From contig NZ_JH376427.1 of the NCBI RefSeq assembly GCF_000233455.1, positions 247,690-310,494 of the forward strand: a DNA stretch of 62,805 nt. Reading direction: 5' to 3'. Numbering within the stretch: position 1 is the stretch's first letter; each line of letters opens with the position of its first letter. A program made the position numbers and the translations under genes. This DNA is from [Clostridium] citroniae WAL-17108. GTDB lineage: Bacteria > Bacillota > Clostridia > Lachnospirales > Lachnospiraceae. Positions 15,421-25,157 of the stretch are shown piece after piece. The notes beneath the pieces were generated by a model that saw only the letters and a list, made by a program, of their open reading frames with translations, was not told the origin of the DNA and ran no database searches.

Positions 15421-18390
15421 TCAATGGTACAGGTTCTTAATCTCCCCAAACATATCCCGGTCCGCCTTAATCTGCTCGTCATTTCCGATCACACACAGGG
15501 CGCCTGTATTGAGGACTGCCCGGACAATATCTGCCAGATTCCTGATATCCTCCTGGGTCACGTTCAGTATCTCATCCCTTTCCTGCTGTATCATATCCAT
15601 GGTCACGCCGGAAAGGTAGGCTGACAGGTTCCTGTTTCCCTTAAGGGATGGTGTCAGCGGTGTATCCACATCGCTGATGGTTCCAATTACATATTTAGTC
15701 ATATCCCGTTCATCGATGGAAAATCCCTCCAGATATTCAGGAATTCCCTCATAGATCTGGTTTGTGTTGGCAATATTGGGATCCCTGTAAGATACCAGAT
15801 AGCCATCCCCGGATCTTCCAAAGCCGCTCATACAGCCATACGCACCGCCTTTTACACGCAGGTTCATCCACAGGTATTCGTAGTTCAGGATAACCTTCAG
15901 CACTCTCAGGGCACCTGTGTACACAAGTTCCTTTCCATCCGCCTTTTTACCTGCAAAAGAGCCGCATCTGGCCACATAGTTCACCTGGGACGCTGTTTTG
16001 TAACCTTCATTCCTGTTCCCCTTTTCAAAGGTGAACCTGTACTGCTTGCCCCTTCCTGCCGGCAGGCTGGCCTTAAAGGACTTGAGCTCCACAGGCAGAT
16101 GACCATACCCTTCCTCGTCAGCTGTATATGACACAAGTATATTGTCGGAAGTAAACAGCAGTCTCACCGTATCCTTAAGCTTTCCGATCAGCGCCTGCCT
16201 GTATTCCGGCTCCTCGCTGTATCTGCGGCTTACATACTCCAAAAACTGATAATATCCAATTCCGCCTATGATATCGTTAAATGCCGCGGATGCGCTGTAA
16301 TAGGAAGAAGCCCTTCCAACCGCAGCACCGTGGGAGGAATCCTCCATCTTCATCCTGGCCCTGGAACGGGTCTCATCCAGGATCTCTCCCAGACGCTTTT
16401 CATCCTCCAGCCTGGACCGGGTCAGCATCTCGGTCAGCATGGAGAAAGCAAATCCCAGCTTATCATAGAATACCTTGGCGCCTGCCACAAACGCACCTGT
16501 AAATTCTCCCGGTCTGGTCACATCCGGATAAGAACTCACGGCAAAATTAATGCCTCCGCTGCCCAGATAGATTTCACTGGACAGGTCGCTGTAAGTGTAA
16601 TTCTCAGTATCCACATAGCCCAGCACGGATTTAAGAAGCCCCACATAGGGAAGGTCATCCACCGGAACCCTGTCTGTGTTAAACAGCACCTTCAGATATC
16701 CTATACCTGACGTAAACATGCTGCTGTGGACCACCCTTACGCCGTCCTCCATCTTAAGCTGGTAGGAAAGGTCCGCGCTTTTCCTGTCAATGTCTTCCCT
16801 CTGAAGCATGGGGATCTTTTCCAGATCTTCCTGGGACGAGGTCTCCTCCTGGTAATCCTTTAACGCCTTTGTCTGAGCCACAAGCCTGGCGATCTCCTCA
16901 CTGCCCAGAGAGGCTTTGTACGCTGCCAGACGCTCCGCCAGCTTCCTGTCCTCCTGGGCGGTCTGGTTCACCCTGGGGCTCACAATGACCACTGCCTCGT
17001 GGGGATTATCCAGCAGATAGGTGCGGATCAGCTGCTCAAAATACCCCTCATCCACTGCTTTATTTAAAAATTCAAAGGTTTTCTGGTATTCCAGATGCAC
17101 CAGCGGATCCCCGCCGTACAGCCAGCTGTCCATTGCACCCAGGCCATACATCAGCCCCTTGGGCGCGGAGCCGTAATCCGCTTCTCTGGACCGGAACTCA
17201 TAATAGTTCAACCCTGCCTTCAGGCTCTTTCTGTCAATCCCCTGGTCGGCCAGTTTGCGCAGGGTTCCCTTTACAACGGAAAGGAATTCACCCTTCTGTT
17301 CCCTGTTTGCATTTTTTGCAATCACGGTAAAATAAGGCTGGAGGATGCCGCTGTCATATCCTCCCAGGATATCCTGCCCGATTCCCGCATCGATCAGCGC
17401 CTGCTTTAAGGGAGCGCCCGGCACATTGATCAGGGTGTATTCCAAAATATTAAATGCAATGTACAGCACGGGATCCAGGCTGGTTCCCACCACTGTGTTC
17501 ACGGAAAGGTAGGTCCTGTCGGCAGTTCCCTCCTCCTCTGTGACGGAATAGGTGATTTCCCTTTCCACCGGGCCTTCAAATGCCTTTTGCAGGGGAATGG
17601 AGGAGTCCGCATGGCAGTCCTTCCTGTCATAGCTGCTGAGATATTCCCGGTCCAGCCACTCAAGCTTTTCCGCCATATCCATATCACCGTACAGATAGAT
17701 GTAGCTGTTGGCCGGATGATAATAGTTTTTATGGAATTCAATGAACTGCTCATAGGTCAGATCCGGGATCACGGAGGGATCCCCTCCTGATTCATTGGCA
17801 TAGGTGCTGTCCGGGAACAGAACATTCCTTGTAAACCGGTCCAGCACGCTTTCCGGTGAGGAAAATGCCCCCTTCATCTCATTGTACACCACCCCGTTAA
17901 TGGTCAGCTCATCCTCAGGGGACTGCATTTCATAGTGCCAGCCCTCCTGCAGAAAAATCTTAGGTTCCCTGTAGATGGCCGGGTGGAGTACGCCGTCCAG
18001 ATACACATCCATCAGGTTCTGGAAATCCTTTTCATTGCAGCTGGCCACCGGATATACGGTTTTATCCGGATAGGTCATGGCATTTAAAAATGTGTTCAGC
18101 GATCCCTTAACCAGCTCCACAAACGGGTCCTTTACCGGAAACTTCTCAGATCCCTCCAGTACACTGTGTTCCAGAATATGGGGAAGACCGGTGCTGTCCT
18201 CAGGCGGCGTGCGGAATCCAATGCAGAATACTTTGTTATCATCCTCATTTGAAAGCAAAAACAGCTTTGCGCCGCTTTTCTCATGTTCCAGGACCATTGC
18301 CCCGGAATCTGTTTCCTCCACAAACTTTTCTTCCACCACACGGTAGGCATCCAGCGCCTTAACCGCTTCCAGCTTCCTTTCATCTGCCAT
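15421..18390 (-). CDS. M16C-family zinc metalloprotease (presequence-protease-like)
   Basis: 989 residues, close to the size of PreP/Hyp-type insulinases. The inverted zinc motif HXXEH is HILEH (His71, Glu74, His75), and the third ligand glutamate is probably in VVYNEMKG (about 170). The four-domain M16C architecture follows, with the M16C-associated middle region (about 470-720) and a second peptidase-like half. No signal peptide is seen, so it should degrade peptides in the cytoplasm. It is adjacent to era and co-directional with it. Confidence 0.93.
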   Translation of the reverse strand: MADERKLEAVKALDAYRVVEEKFVEETDSGAMVLEHEKSGAKLFLLSNEDDNKVFCIGFRTPPEDSTGLPHILEHSVLEGSEKFPVKDPFVELVKGSLNTFLNAMTYPDKTVYPVASCNEKDFQNLMDVYLDGVLHPAIYREPKIFLQEGWHYEMQSPEDELTINGVVYNEMKGAFSSPESVLDRFTRNVLFPDSTYANESGGDPSVIPDLTYEQFIEFHKNYYHPANSYIYLYGDMDMAEKLEWLDREYLSSYDRKDCHADSSIPLQKAFEGPVEREITYSVTEEEGTADRTYLSVNTVVGTSLDPVLYIAFNILEYTLINVPGAPLKQALIDAGIGQDILGGYDSGILQPYFTVIAKNANREQKGEFLSVVKGTLRKLADQGIDRKSLKAGLNYYEFRSREADYGSAPKGLMYGLGAMDSWLYGGDPLVHLEYQKTFEFLNKAVDEGYFEQLIRTYLLDNPHEAVVIVSPRVNQTAQEDRKLAERLAAYKASLGSEEIARLVAQTKALKDYQEETSSQEDLEKIPMLQREDIDRKSADLSYQLKMEDGVRVVHSSMFTSGIGYLKVLFNTDRVPVDDLPYVGLLKSVLGYVDTENYTYSDLSSEIYLGSGGINFAVSSYPDVTRPGEFTGAFVAGAKVFYDKLGFAFSMLTEMLTRSRLEDEKRLGEILDETRSRARMKMEDSSHGAAVGRASSYYSASAAFNDIIGGIGYYQFLEYVSRRYSEEPEYRQALIGKLKDTVRLLFTSDNILVSYTADEEGYGHLPVELKSFKASLPAGRGKQYRFTFEKGNRNEGYKTASQVNYVARCGSFAGKKADGKELVYTGALRVLKVILNYEYLWMNLRVKGGAYGCMSGFGRSGDGYLVSYRDPNIANTNQIYEGIPEYLEGFSIDERDMTKYVIGTISDVDTPLTPSLKGNRNLSAYLSGVTMDMIQQERDEILNVTQEDIRNLADIVRAVLNTGALCVIGNDEQIKADRDMFGEIKNLYH

Positions 18391-18519
18391 AGATTCTTTC
18401 TCTCCATTCTATAGATTCAATCTGTCTCACCTTATAGTCTGCCATGGTTGCTTCGACTTATACCATTTATTATGACTCACCGCCATAAGAGGCGGGAGTC
18501 TCAAACCCGTGGCAATGGA

Positions 18520-19347
18520 TCACATATTTCCCATCAGCCGGTCCTTGACAATGGAAGCGCACTCCCTCACACACAGGTGGATGAACAGCACCGGGTCCGA
18601 ATCCGCGGAAATACCGTATACATTGTCAAATCCCCATTTTTCAGCAGTCATCCTGGCCCGGTAGATATGGAAATTACTAGTAAGTACCCCAATCTCCAAC
18701 GGCCGGTCCGGCGCCACTGCATAGGGCACGGATGTGGTTTTCTGCCGAAGGGGCACCAGCACCTTCTGGTTCTTTTTCCTGTGCTGCTCTATAACCACCT
18801 TGCTGTACGCAATATTCTCCACCGTACTCTCGGAACGGTCCTCGATCAGCAGCTGTTCCGGCCTGACGCCGTTGTACACCAGGTACTGGTACATAACCTC
18901 CGCCTCGCTGGTGCTCTCCCCGGGCCCTTTGCCTCCTGACAGCACCAGGATCGTATCCGGATTGTCCTCCGCGTATTCCATGGCCTTATCCAGGCGCTTT
19001 CGCAGGGAATTGCTGACCGTGCGCTCCTTTACCCTGGCCCCCAGCACGATCACGTAGTCCAGGTTGCTCTTGGCAGAGGTGGCTGCGCCCAAAAACACAA
19101 GCACACACAGCATTGCCAGCACCGCAACCCCTGCCACGCATGTGGTGACCACGGAAACCGGCACCCATCCGGGGATCCGGTCCAGGTTCCTGGCGTAATA
19201 CCATTTCCCGTATACCAGGAACAGAAGCAGGGCCGCAAAGAACAGCCATATGAAGGCAAAGGAAGTGCCGATGCCCGCATATACCACGATCACCACAAAA
19301 TAGGCAGCACACAAAACCGCAAGCCCAATGAGTATTCCATCTATCAT
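18520..19347 (-). CDS. YdcF family membrane protein (DUF218)
   Basis: 275 residues. Three or four hydrophobic segments (about 1-110) precede a DUF218/YdcF domain with YVIVLGARVKERTVSNSLRKR, VLSGGKGPGESTSEAEVM and IEDRSESTVENIAYSK. ElyC/SanA relatives act in cell-envelope metabolism; the biochemical role here is unknown. ATG 19347 is placed by AGGAGGTG seven bases upstream. A longer frame to 19494 would run into the U32 gene. It overlaps no gene and lies 25 nt after the U32 protease gene. Confidence 0.87.
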   Translation of the reverse strand: MIDGILIGLAVLCAAYFVVIVVYAGIGTSFAFIWLFFAALLLFLVYGKWYYARNLDRIPGWVPVSVVTTCVAGVAVLAMLCVLVFLGAATSAKSNLDYVIVLGARVKERTVSNSLRKRLDKAMEYAEDNPDTILVLSGGKGPGESTSEAEVMYQYLVYNGVRPEQLLIEDRSESTVENIAYSKVVIEQHRKKNQKVLVPLRQKTTSVPYAVAPDRPLEIGVLTSNFHIYRARMTAEKWGFDNVYGISADSDPVLFIHLCVRECASIVKDRLMGNM

Positions 19348-19372
19348 CCGCAGGCACCTCCTGTCTGCAAAA

Positions 19373-20611
19373 CTAAGCGCTTTCCTCTTTTTTGCGTAAA
19401 ATGTCGTAGACCTCCAGGTCAGCATCCATCCCCAGGTCGATCCAGAGGACCTGTTTCGGATGTGGCGCGCTGTCCTGGGCATTGCCCTCTTCATCCTCCA
19501 TGCCGGCTACGGTCAACTCCAGGTTGCGGCCGTCCGGCTTCATCACTTCTATGGTATCGCCTACACAAAATTTATTCTTCTGCTGGATCAGGCACCGTCC
19601 CCGGCCGTCCACTTCCAGAACGGTTCCCAGATATGCATAATTCTTCACATAGGTATTATTGTCATAAATCTGGGCATCCTCAGTGGGCTTGCCAAAGTAA
19701 AATCCCGTGGTAAACTCCCTGTAGGTGCATTTTCCGATCTCCTGCCTGTACCACTCCATGTGATCCCTGTACAGCTGGGGATCTTTTTTATAATCATCAA
19801 TTGCCTTCCTGTAGGTTCTGGCCACGGTTGCCACATACAGGGCCGTCTTCATCCTGCCCTCTATCTTAAAGCTGTCAATTCCCGCATCCATCATCTCCGG
19901 GATATGGCCGATCATGCACAGATCCTTGGAATTAAAAATGTACGTACCACGCTCATTTTCATATACAGGCATATATTCGCCGGGCCTGGTTTCCTCCACA
20001 ATGGAATATTTCCACCGGCAGGGATGGGTGCAGGCGCCCTGGTTGGCGTCCCTGCCCACAAAGAAGTTGCTCAGCAGGCAGCGCCCTGAATAGGAAATGC
20101 ACATAGCCCCATGGATAAAGCTCTCGATCTCCATATCCTCGGGAATATGCTCCCGGATCTCCCGGATCTCGTCCAGGGACAGCTCCCTGGCAGTCACCAC
20201 CCGCCTGGCGCCCAGCTTGTGCCAGAACAGATAAGTGCCGTAGTTGGTATTGTTGGCCTGGGTGCTGATATGGATCTCCATGCCGGGCAGCACCTTTTTC
20301 GCAACGGCAAATACACCCGGATCTGAAATGATCAGGGCATCCGGGCCTATTTCCTTTAATTCTTCAAAATAAGCCTCCACCCCCGGCAGGTCCCCGTTGT
20401 GGGCCAGAATATTAGCCGTCACGTAGACTTTGACCCCGCGCGCATGGGCAAAGGCAATTCCTTCCTTCATATCGTTTCTGGAAAAATTATGGGCCTTGGC
20501 CCGAAGGCCGAAGGCCTCTCCTCCAATATATACGGCATCCGCACCGAAAATAACCGCTGTTTTCAGCACATCCAGGCTTCCTGCCGGAATCAGCAATTCT
20601 GTCTCTCTCAT
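19373..20611 (-). CDS. U32 family peptidase / rRNA-tRNA hydroxylation-type protein
   Basis: 412 residues. The U32 family includes RlhA and UbiU/TrhP, iron-sulfur proteins that hydroxylate RNA or ubiquinone precursors. Marks are ELLIPAGSLDVLKTAVIFGADAVYIGG-type strands at the N-terminus, the signature FIHGAMCISYSGRCLLSNFF, and cysteines in QGACTHPCRW that could hold a 4Fe-4S cluster. A GTG at 20617 lies within the AGGAGAGGTG ribosome site, so ATG 20611 is taken. It sits between the O-methyltransferase and YdcF genes, a common clostridial arrangement. Confidence 0.9.
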   Translation of the reverse strand: MRETELLIPAGSLDVLKTAVIFGADAVYIGGEAFGLRAKAHNFSRNDMKEGIAFAHARGVKVYVTANILAHNGDLPGVEAYFEELKEIGPDALIISDPGVFAVAKKVLPGMEIHISTQANNTNYGTYLFWHKLGARRVVTARELSLDEIREIREHIPEDMEIESFIHGAMCISYSGRCLLSNFFVGRDANQGACTHPCRWKYSIVEETRPGEYMPVYENERGTYIFNSKDLCMIGHIPEMMDAGIDSFKIEGRMKTALYVATVARTYRKAIDDYKKDPQLYRDHMEWYRQEIGKCTYREFTTGFYFGKPTEDAQIYDNNTYVKNYAYLGTVLEVDGRGRCLIQQKNKFCVGDTIEVMKPDGRNLELTVAGMEDEEGNAQDSAPHPKQVLWIDLGMDADLEVYDILRKKEESA

Positions 20612-20669
20612 CTTCACCTCTCCTTAGAGTGTGTTTTAATCCGCCTTGACGGATTGGCGCCAGCGCCCG

Positions 20670-21317
20670 TTATTTTATCCTTGTGCTGATGGTGACTCCA
20701 TCTCCAATGGGAATTACGGCTGTCTCAAACTCCTCCATATGCTTTAATGTGTGGAGGTATTCCCGCATCCTGCTGTGGATGGTCCTGTTCCTGCGCTGCA
20801 CCGCAAACCGTGATTCCACGATATCGCCGTCCTGGAGCACGTTGTCCGATATAAGGACGCCCCCCGGCGGCATCAGCTTCAGCAGAAAGGGCAGCCAGTG
20901 CAGATACTGGCCCTTGGCCGCATCCATGAACACCAGGTCAAACCGGCCTTCTTCCAGCTGGCCAAGGAGCTGGTCCGCATCTCCCTCCAACAGGGTGATC
21001 CGGCTTTCCTCACCGGCCTTTTTAAAATTTTCCCTGGCCACAGGGATCCGCTTCTCATATTTCTCAATGGTAGTGATATGGCATGCCCGGGGCATGGTCT
21101 GGCACATCAGCAGAGCCGAATACCCAACCGCTGTACCGATCTCCAGAATCTGTGACGGCTTCAGTGCCGCCACCAGAGTCCGCAGCAGGGACGCGGTCTC
21201 CCTTCTGATAATGGGGACACGGCCATCCAGCGCCGCCTTTTCTATGGTATCCAACAACACTCCCTGGCTGGATTCCAGGGAGTGCAGGTAATCTGTTATC
21301 CTGTCATTAACAATCAT
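20670..21317 (-). CDS. Class I SAM-dependent O-methyltransferase
   Basis: 215 residues of the catechol-O-methyltransferase-like family (Methyltransf_3). The SAM-binding motif is ILEIGTAVGYSALLM (about residues 55-70), followed by FDLVFMDAAKGQYLHWL (about 128-145), with the metal-binding aspartates in MDAAKG and SDNVLQDG. In Firmicutes such proteins (TrmR-like) can methylate 5-hydroxyuridine in tRNA. The neighbouring U32 family includes tRNA hydroxylation proteins, so a shared tRNA role is plausible, but this is inference. Confidence 0.9.
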   Translation of the reverse strand: MIVNDRITDYLHSLESSQGVLLDTIEKAALDGRVPIIRRETASLLRTLVAALKPSQILEIGTAVGYSALLMCQTMPRACHITTIEKYEKRIPVARENFKKAGEESRITLLEGDADQLLGQLEEGRFDLVFMDAAKGQYLHWLPFLLKLMPPGGVLISDNVLQDGDIVESRFAVQRRNRTIHSRMREYLHTLKHMEEFETAVIPIGDGVTISTRIK

Positions 21318-21322
21318 GTGGT

Positions 21323-22063
21323 CTATTCCTCAGCAGCATCCTCAATCCATCCGCCTTCCATCTCCTGATCTTCACCTTCATAGGATTCCTGGTTAGCCAT
21401 GCTGTCCCGGGCTTCCTCCCCAAGACTCATGGCACGGCCTTCTGCATTCCCGTCCGGGGCTGTCTCGCCGCCCTGGGCCGCTGCTCCGTCCAAAGCTCCG
21501 CTGCTCTGGGCGGTATCGCCCTGTCCGGCTGAAGCCGCAGCTGTTCCTCCCTGAGATGATCCTTCCGTTCCCTCCGGTATGCTTCTTCCCGAAGGGGCAT
21601 CGGATTCTCCCGCTGCCGCCGGCGTTGTCTGGGCAGTCGTCTTTGCTTTGGCATTGCCAGACTGGGCAGGTGACACATCCTCTGTCTCCGGCTTTTCATT
21701 GAGCAGCTGAAGGATCTCCTTGGATGTCATGGATGTATTCAGTGTATAGGTACCAGGGTAAACCGTGTCGTAATCGTAAAATTTACTCTGGAAAATAAAT
21801 GCAAATTCACTTTTGATAAGGCCTTTATGGGCCAGATACTCCGCGGCTTGAGACACGGTCTCGTCCTCGCTGATCTGTACCACCACATCCGTGCCCGGTG
21901 CATCCTCCACCGCCTCAGCAAAAAATATCTCATGCCCAAAGGCATATCCCCTGGCCACTGCCTCGTAGAGAAGCAATATGATCAGGGCATATACAATGAG
22001 CTTTACCGATATGCTGATAATGGTGGTTGTGATTTTGTTGATTTCCCTTGTTCTATTACTCAT
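21323..22063 (-). CDS. MltG/YceG-like protein lacking the catalytic domain
   Basis: 246 residues. After a short cytoplasmic tail and one membrane segment (about 13-37), residues 60-115 match the LysM-like subdomain of MltG/YceG (VVVQISEDETVSQAAEYLAH, then YPGTYTLNTSMTSKEILQLL). The lytic-transglycosylase domain that should follow is absent. Instead the C-terminal half (about 120-246) is a Gly/Ala/Ser/Glu-rich, probably disordered tail. It could bind or regulate peptidoglycan synthesis without cleaving glycan. ATG 22063 follows AGAGGA. Confidence 0.75.
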   Translation of the reverse strand: MSNRTREINKITTTIISISVKLIVYALIILLLYEAVARGYAFGHEIFFAEAVEDAPGTDVVVQISEDETVSQAAEYLAHKGLIKSEFAFIFQSKFYDYDTVYPGTYTLNTSMTSKEILQLLNEKPETEDVSPAQSGNAKAKTTAQTTPAAAGESDAPSGRSIPEGTEGSSQGGTAAASAGQGDTAQSSGALDGAAAQGGETAPDGNAEGRAMSLGEEARDSMANQESYEGEDQEMEGGWIEDAAEE

Positions 22064-22157
22064 AATCCATTCCTCTGTCACTGCCGCGGACAGTGCTGAC
22101 GCCCAGACCGCCGCAGTGCAAATCCTGCTGCCCGCCGGACGGCAGCCCCATGAGGGG

Positions 22158-24404
22158 CTACACTTCCATAATGATCGGCAGGATCACCGGATTGCGCTTC
22201 ATACGTTTCCACAAAAAGTCACTTAAGCTGTCTTTGATAATGTTCTTTATCTTTCCCCAGTCGTTCACGTGACGGTCCAGACAGTCCTCCACCGCATCGG
22301 CCACAACCGTGTGCGCCTCCTCCAGCAGATCCTCTGATTCCCGTACATACACAAAGCCCCTGGACACAATGTCCGGCCCTGCAAGAAGCTGGTTGCTGTG
22401 CTTCTCCAATGTGAGTACCACTACAATAATACCATTCTGAGCCAGGTTTTGTCTATCCCGCAATACAATATTGCCAACATCACCCACTCCAAGGCCATCC
22501 ACCAGGATGCCTCCGCAGGTCACATGGTCGATCACCTCACAGGTGTTTCCGTCCAGTGCCACCACATCGCCGGAGTTGACCAGCACGGCGTTTTCCTTTG
22601 CAACGCCCATGAACTCGGCCAGTTCCTTCTGTGCAATGCGATGACGGTATTCACCGTGGACCGGAATGGCAAATTTAGGATGGATCAGTGAGTAGATAAG
22701 TTTTAAATCTTCCTGGCAGGCATGTCCGGAAACATGGGTATCCTGGTTGATGATCTGAGCGCCCTTCATGGACAGCTCATTGACCACATTGGACACTGCC
22801 TTTTCATTGCCCGGTATGGGTGTGGAACTTAAAACCACCACATCACGCGGGGTGATGGAAACCTTTTTGTGGATACCTGACGCCATACGTGAAAGGGCTG
22901 CCATGGATTCTCCCTGGCTTCCCGTGGTGATCAGCACCGTGGATTCAGGCGGATAGTTGCGCAGATGCTCAATATCGATCAGCGTTCCCTCCGGCACATT
23001 GATATAGCCCAGCTGGCTGGCGATCTCCATCACCGTCACCATACTCCGGCCCTCCACAACCACCTTGCGCCCATACTTGTATGCCGTATTCACCACCTGC
23101 TGCACGCGGTCCACATTGGACGCAAAGGTGGCAACGATAATGCGCTGGTTCTTGTGTTCTGAAAATATGGTGTCAAAGGTCTTGCCAACGGTCCGCTCGG
23201 ACATGGTAAATCCGGGTCTTGTGGCATTGGTACTGTCCGCAAGCAGAGCCAGCACACCTTTTTTTCCCAGTTCCGCAAAGCGCTGCAGGTCAATGGGATC
23301 ACCGAACACCGGCGTGTAGTCGATCTTAAAGTCGCCCGTGTGGAGTACGATACCCACCGGTGAGAAGATAGCCAGCGCGGAGGCGTCCTGAATACTGTGG
23401 TTGGTCTTTATAAACTCCACCCTGAAACATCCCAGGTTCACGGACTGTCCATGCTTTACCACCTTGCGCTTTGTGTTTTTCATCAGGCGGTGTTCCTCCA
23501 GCTTATGCTCAATCAGCGCTATGGTCAGCCTGGTGCCGTACACAGGCACGTTGATCTGCTGCAGGATATATGGAAGCGCACCGATATGGTCCTCGTGTCC
23601 ATGGGTGATCACGAATCCCTTTACCTTGTCGATGTTCTGCTTCAGATATGAAACATCCGGTATCACCAGGTCAATGCCCAGCATATCGTCCCCCGGAAAC
23701 GCAAGTCCGCAGTCCACGATGATGATACTGTCCTCATATTCAAAGGCAGTGATATTCATTCCGATCTGCTCCAAACCGCCCAGAGGAATGACCTTCAGTT
23801 TTCCCTTGCCGTCCTTTTTTCCTTCCTTGGAAGAATGCTTTGCAGGAGCCAGCACCTTCAGATCCTTTGAGGCAGATGCTGCCTTGGGCTGTGACTGCTG
23901 CTGTTTCTGCTGGGATGCCGGTTTGGACTGGGCTCCCTGCTTGGGCTGGGACACCGTTTTGGACTGGGACGCCTGCTTAGACTGAGACGCCTGTCTGCCC
24001 TGCCCGGCCGGTTTGCTCTGTTTGTTCTGAGCCGTCTGTCTGGCCGGTGCCGCCTTTGTGGTCTGGGTGTTCTTCTGCTCCCCGCGTCCGGCATTCTGCC
24101 CCTGGCTCTTACCGGTACCGGATGATTTCTTCCTGGATGCTTCTGCGGTCTGGCTTCCCGGCTCCTTGGAAGCGGTCTTTCTCTGTGCCGGCCTCCTGTT
24201 CTGAGGCTTCTTAGCCGCCTGCTCCGGCGCTGCAGCCAATGCTTCTGTCTGCACGTTGGCCGTCTGCATGTCCGCTGCACGGGTCTCCGTTGCAGCCGCC
24301 TGCGCGCCGGCTGTCTGTACATTGGCTTCCTGTACGTTTGCCTCCTGTACATTTGCCGTCTGTGCGCCCACCTCTGCCATATTCTCTTTTTCTTCTAAAT
24401 TCAA
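22158..24404 (-). CDS. rnj: Ribonuclease J with long disordered N-terminal extension
   Basis: 748 residues. The core (about 202-748) is a beta-CASP metallo-beta-lactamase nuclease with endo- and 5'-exonuclease activity in RNA decay. The core begins KLKVIPLGGLEQIGMN; the zinc motif HGHEDH is at 268-273, and VHGEYRHR and the beta-CASP TGSQGE motif are present. Residues 1-200 form a Gln/Ala/Lys/Ser-rich tract with repeats (QEANVQ twice; SQSK units) not found in typical 555-residue RNase J. The extension is in frame with no internal ATG close to the core. A 6-bp hairpin lies at its stop. Confidence 0.93.
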   Translation of the reverse strand: MNLEEKENMAEVGAQTANVQEANVQEANVQTAGAQAAATETRAADMQTANVQTEALAAAPEQAAKKPQNRRPAQRKTASKEPGSQTAEASRKKSSGTGKSQGQNAGRGEQKNTQTTKAAPARQTAQNKQSKPAGQGRQASQSKQASQSKTVSQPKQGAQSKPASQQKQQQSQPKAASASKDLKVLAPAKHSSKEGKKDGKGKLKVIPLGGLEQIGMNITAFEYEDSIIIVDCGLAFPGDDMLGIDLVIPDVSYLKQNIDKVKGFVITHGHEDHIGALPYILQQINVPVYGTRLTIALIEHKLEEHRLMKNTKRKVVKHGQSVNLGCFRVEFIKTNHSIQDASALAIFSPVGIVLHTGDFKIDYTPVFGDPIDLQRFAELGKKGVLALLADSTNATRPGFTMSERTVGKTFDTIFSEHKNQRIIVATFASNVDRVQQVVNTAYKYGRKVVVEGRSMVTVMEIASQLGYINVPEGTLIDIEHLRNYPPESTVLITTGSQGESMAALSRMASGIHKKVSITPRDVVVLSSTPIPGNEKAVSNVVNELSMKGAQIINQDTHVSGHACQEDLKLIYSLIHPKFAIPVHGEYRHRIAQKELAEFMGVAKENAVLVNSGDVVALDGNTCEVIDHVTCGGILVDGLGVGDVGNIVLRDRQNLAQNGIIVVVLTLEKHSNQLLAGPDIVSRGFVYVRESEDLLEEAHTVVADAVEDCLDRHVNDWGKIKNIIKDSLSDFLWKRMKRNPVILPIIMEV

Positions 24405-24421
24405 ATTGATTCCTCCAATCT

Positions 24422-24721
24422 CTATTTCTCAAGCTCCACATCTGCATCGCTTAACAGTTCTTCAAACACACCCATGAGGCCGTCCAGTTCGCGGTCATCT
24501 TCCACAAACTCATACACGGCATCTGCGTCCTCCTGCCCGGAAACATCCTTTAGAATGTAGCACTCTCCGTCCTGATCTTCCGGCGCATCTGTTACAAGCA
24601 GATAGTTAACTGCATTGATTCTTGTCTCTTCTAATACATAAAAATCCACGGACTCGCCTGAATCCGTTACCATTGTGATCATGTCCTCCACGGACTGGTT
24701 ATCTCTTGTCTTATCTTTCAT
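24422..24721 (-). CDS. DUF1292 domain protein
   Basis: 99 residues, strongly acidic, with the DUF1292 pattern ITMVTDSGESVDFYVLEETR, YLLVTDAP and CYILKDV. Function unknown. The family is almost always found beside ruvX and ireB in Firmicutes, as here. ATG 24721 overlaps the end of ruvX by 11 nt, indicating translational coupling; a start at 24739 is open but lies deeper in ruvX. Confidence 0.88.
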   Translation of the reverse strand: MKDKTRDNQSVEDMITMVTDSGESVDFYVLEETRINAVNYLLVTDAPEDQDGECYILKDVSGQEDADAVYEFVEDDRELDGLMGVFEELLSDADVELEK

Positions 24722-25157
24722 TCCTATCTCCCAAACCACTTAACAAACTGTCCAGATATCCCTGCAGTATCATGGCTGCCGCAATCTGATCCACACTTTC
24801 TTTCCTGTGTTCCCTGCGCACGCCGCTCTCAATCAAAACCCGTTCTGCCGCCACTGTGGTGAGACGCTCGTCCCACAAAACAACAGGCAGTCCGGTTCTG
24901 CGTTCCAGGGCTTCTTTAAACGCTTCTGTCTTCACAGCCCGTTCGCCCAGCGTATTGTTCATATTCTTAGGATATCCAAGAACGATCCGTTCAATCTCAT
25001 ACTGGCCAATTAATGCCTCTATTCTTGCAAGGGTCTGGCGCAGCTTGTTCTCATCTTTTCGCGTGATGGTCTCCACTGTCTGCGCAGTAATACCTAAAGG
25101 ATCGCACACTGCAACCCCAACTGTTTTTGAGCCAAAATCCAGACCCATAATTCTCAT
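24711..25157 (-). CDS. ruvX: RuvX / YqgF-family putative pre-16S rRNA nuclease
   Basis: 148 residues with an RNase H-like fold. The catalytic aspartate is in MGLDFGSKTVGVAVCDP (Asp7), followed by IVLGYPKNMNNTLGERA and the second acidic motif LWDERLTTVAAE, with a C-terminal aspartate in VDQIAAAMILQGYL. Known roles in the family are 16S rRNA 5' maturation or Holliday junction resolution. CGGAGG precedes the ATG. It is the first gene after a 357-nt gap from ireB. Confidence 0.96.
   Translation of the reverse strand: MRIMGLDFGSKTVGVAVCDPLGITAQTVETITRKDENKLRQTLARIEALIGQYEIERIVLGYPKNMNNTLGERAVKTEAFKEALERRTGLPVVLWDERLTTVAAERVLIESGVRREHRKESVDQIAAAMILQGYLDSLLSGLGDRNER

Noticed and set aside
14679..15440. 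A 253-codon open frame on the plus strand
   Set aside because: It is a shadow of era, which is unmistakable on the other strand.
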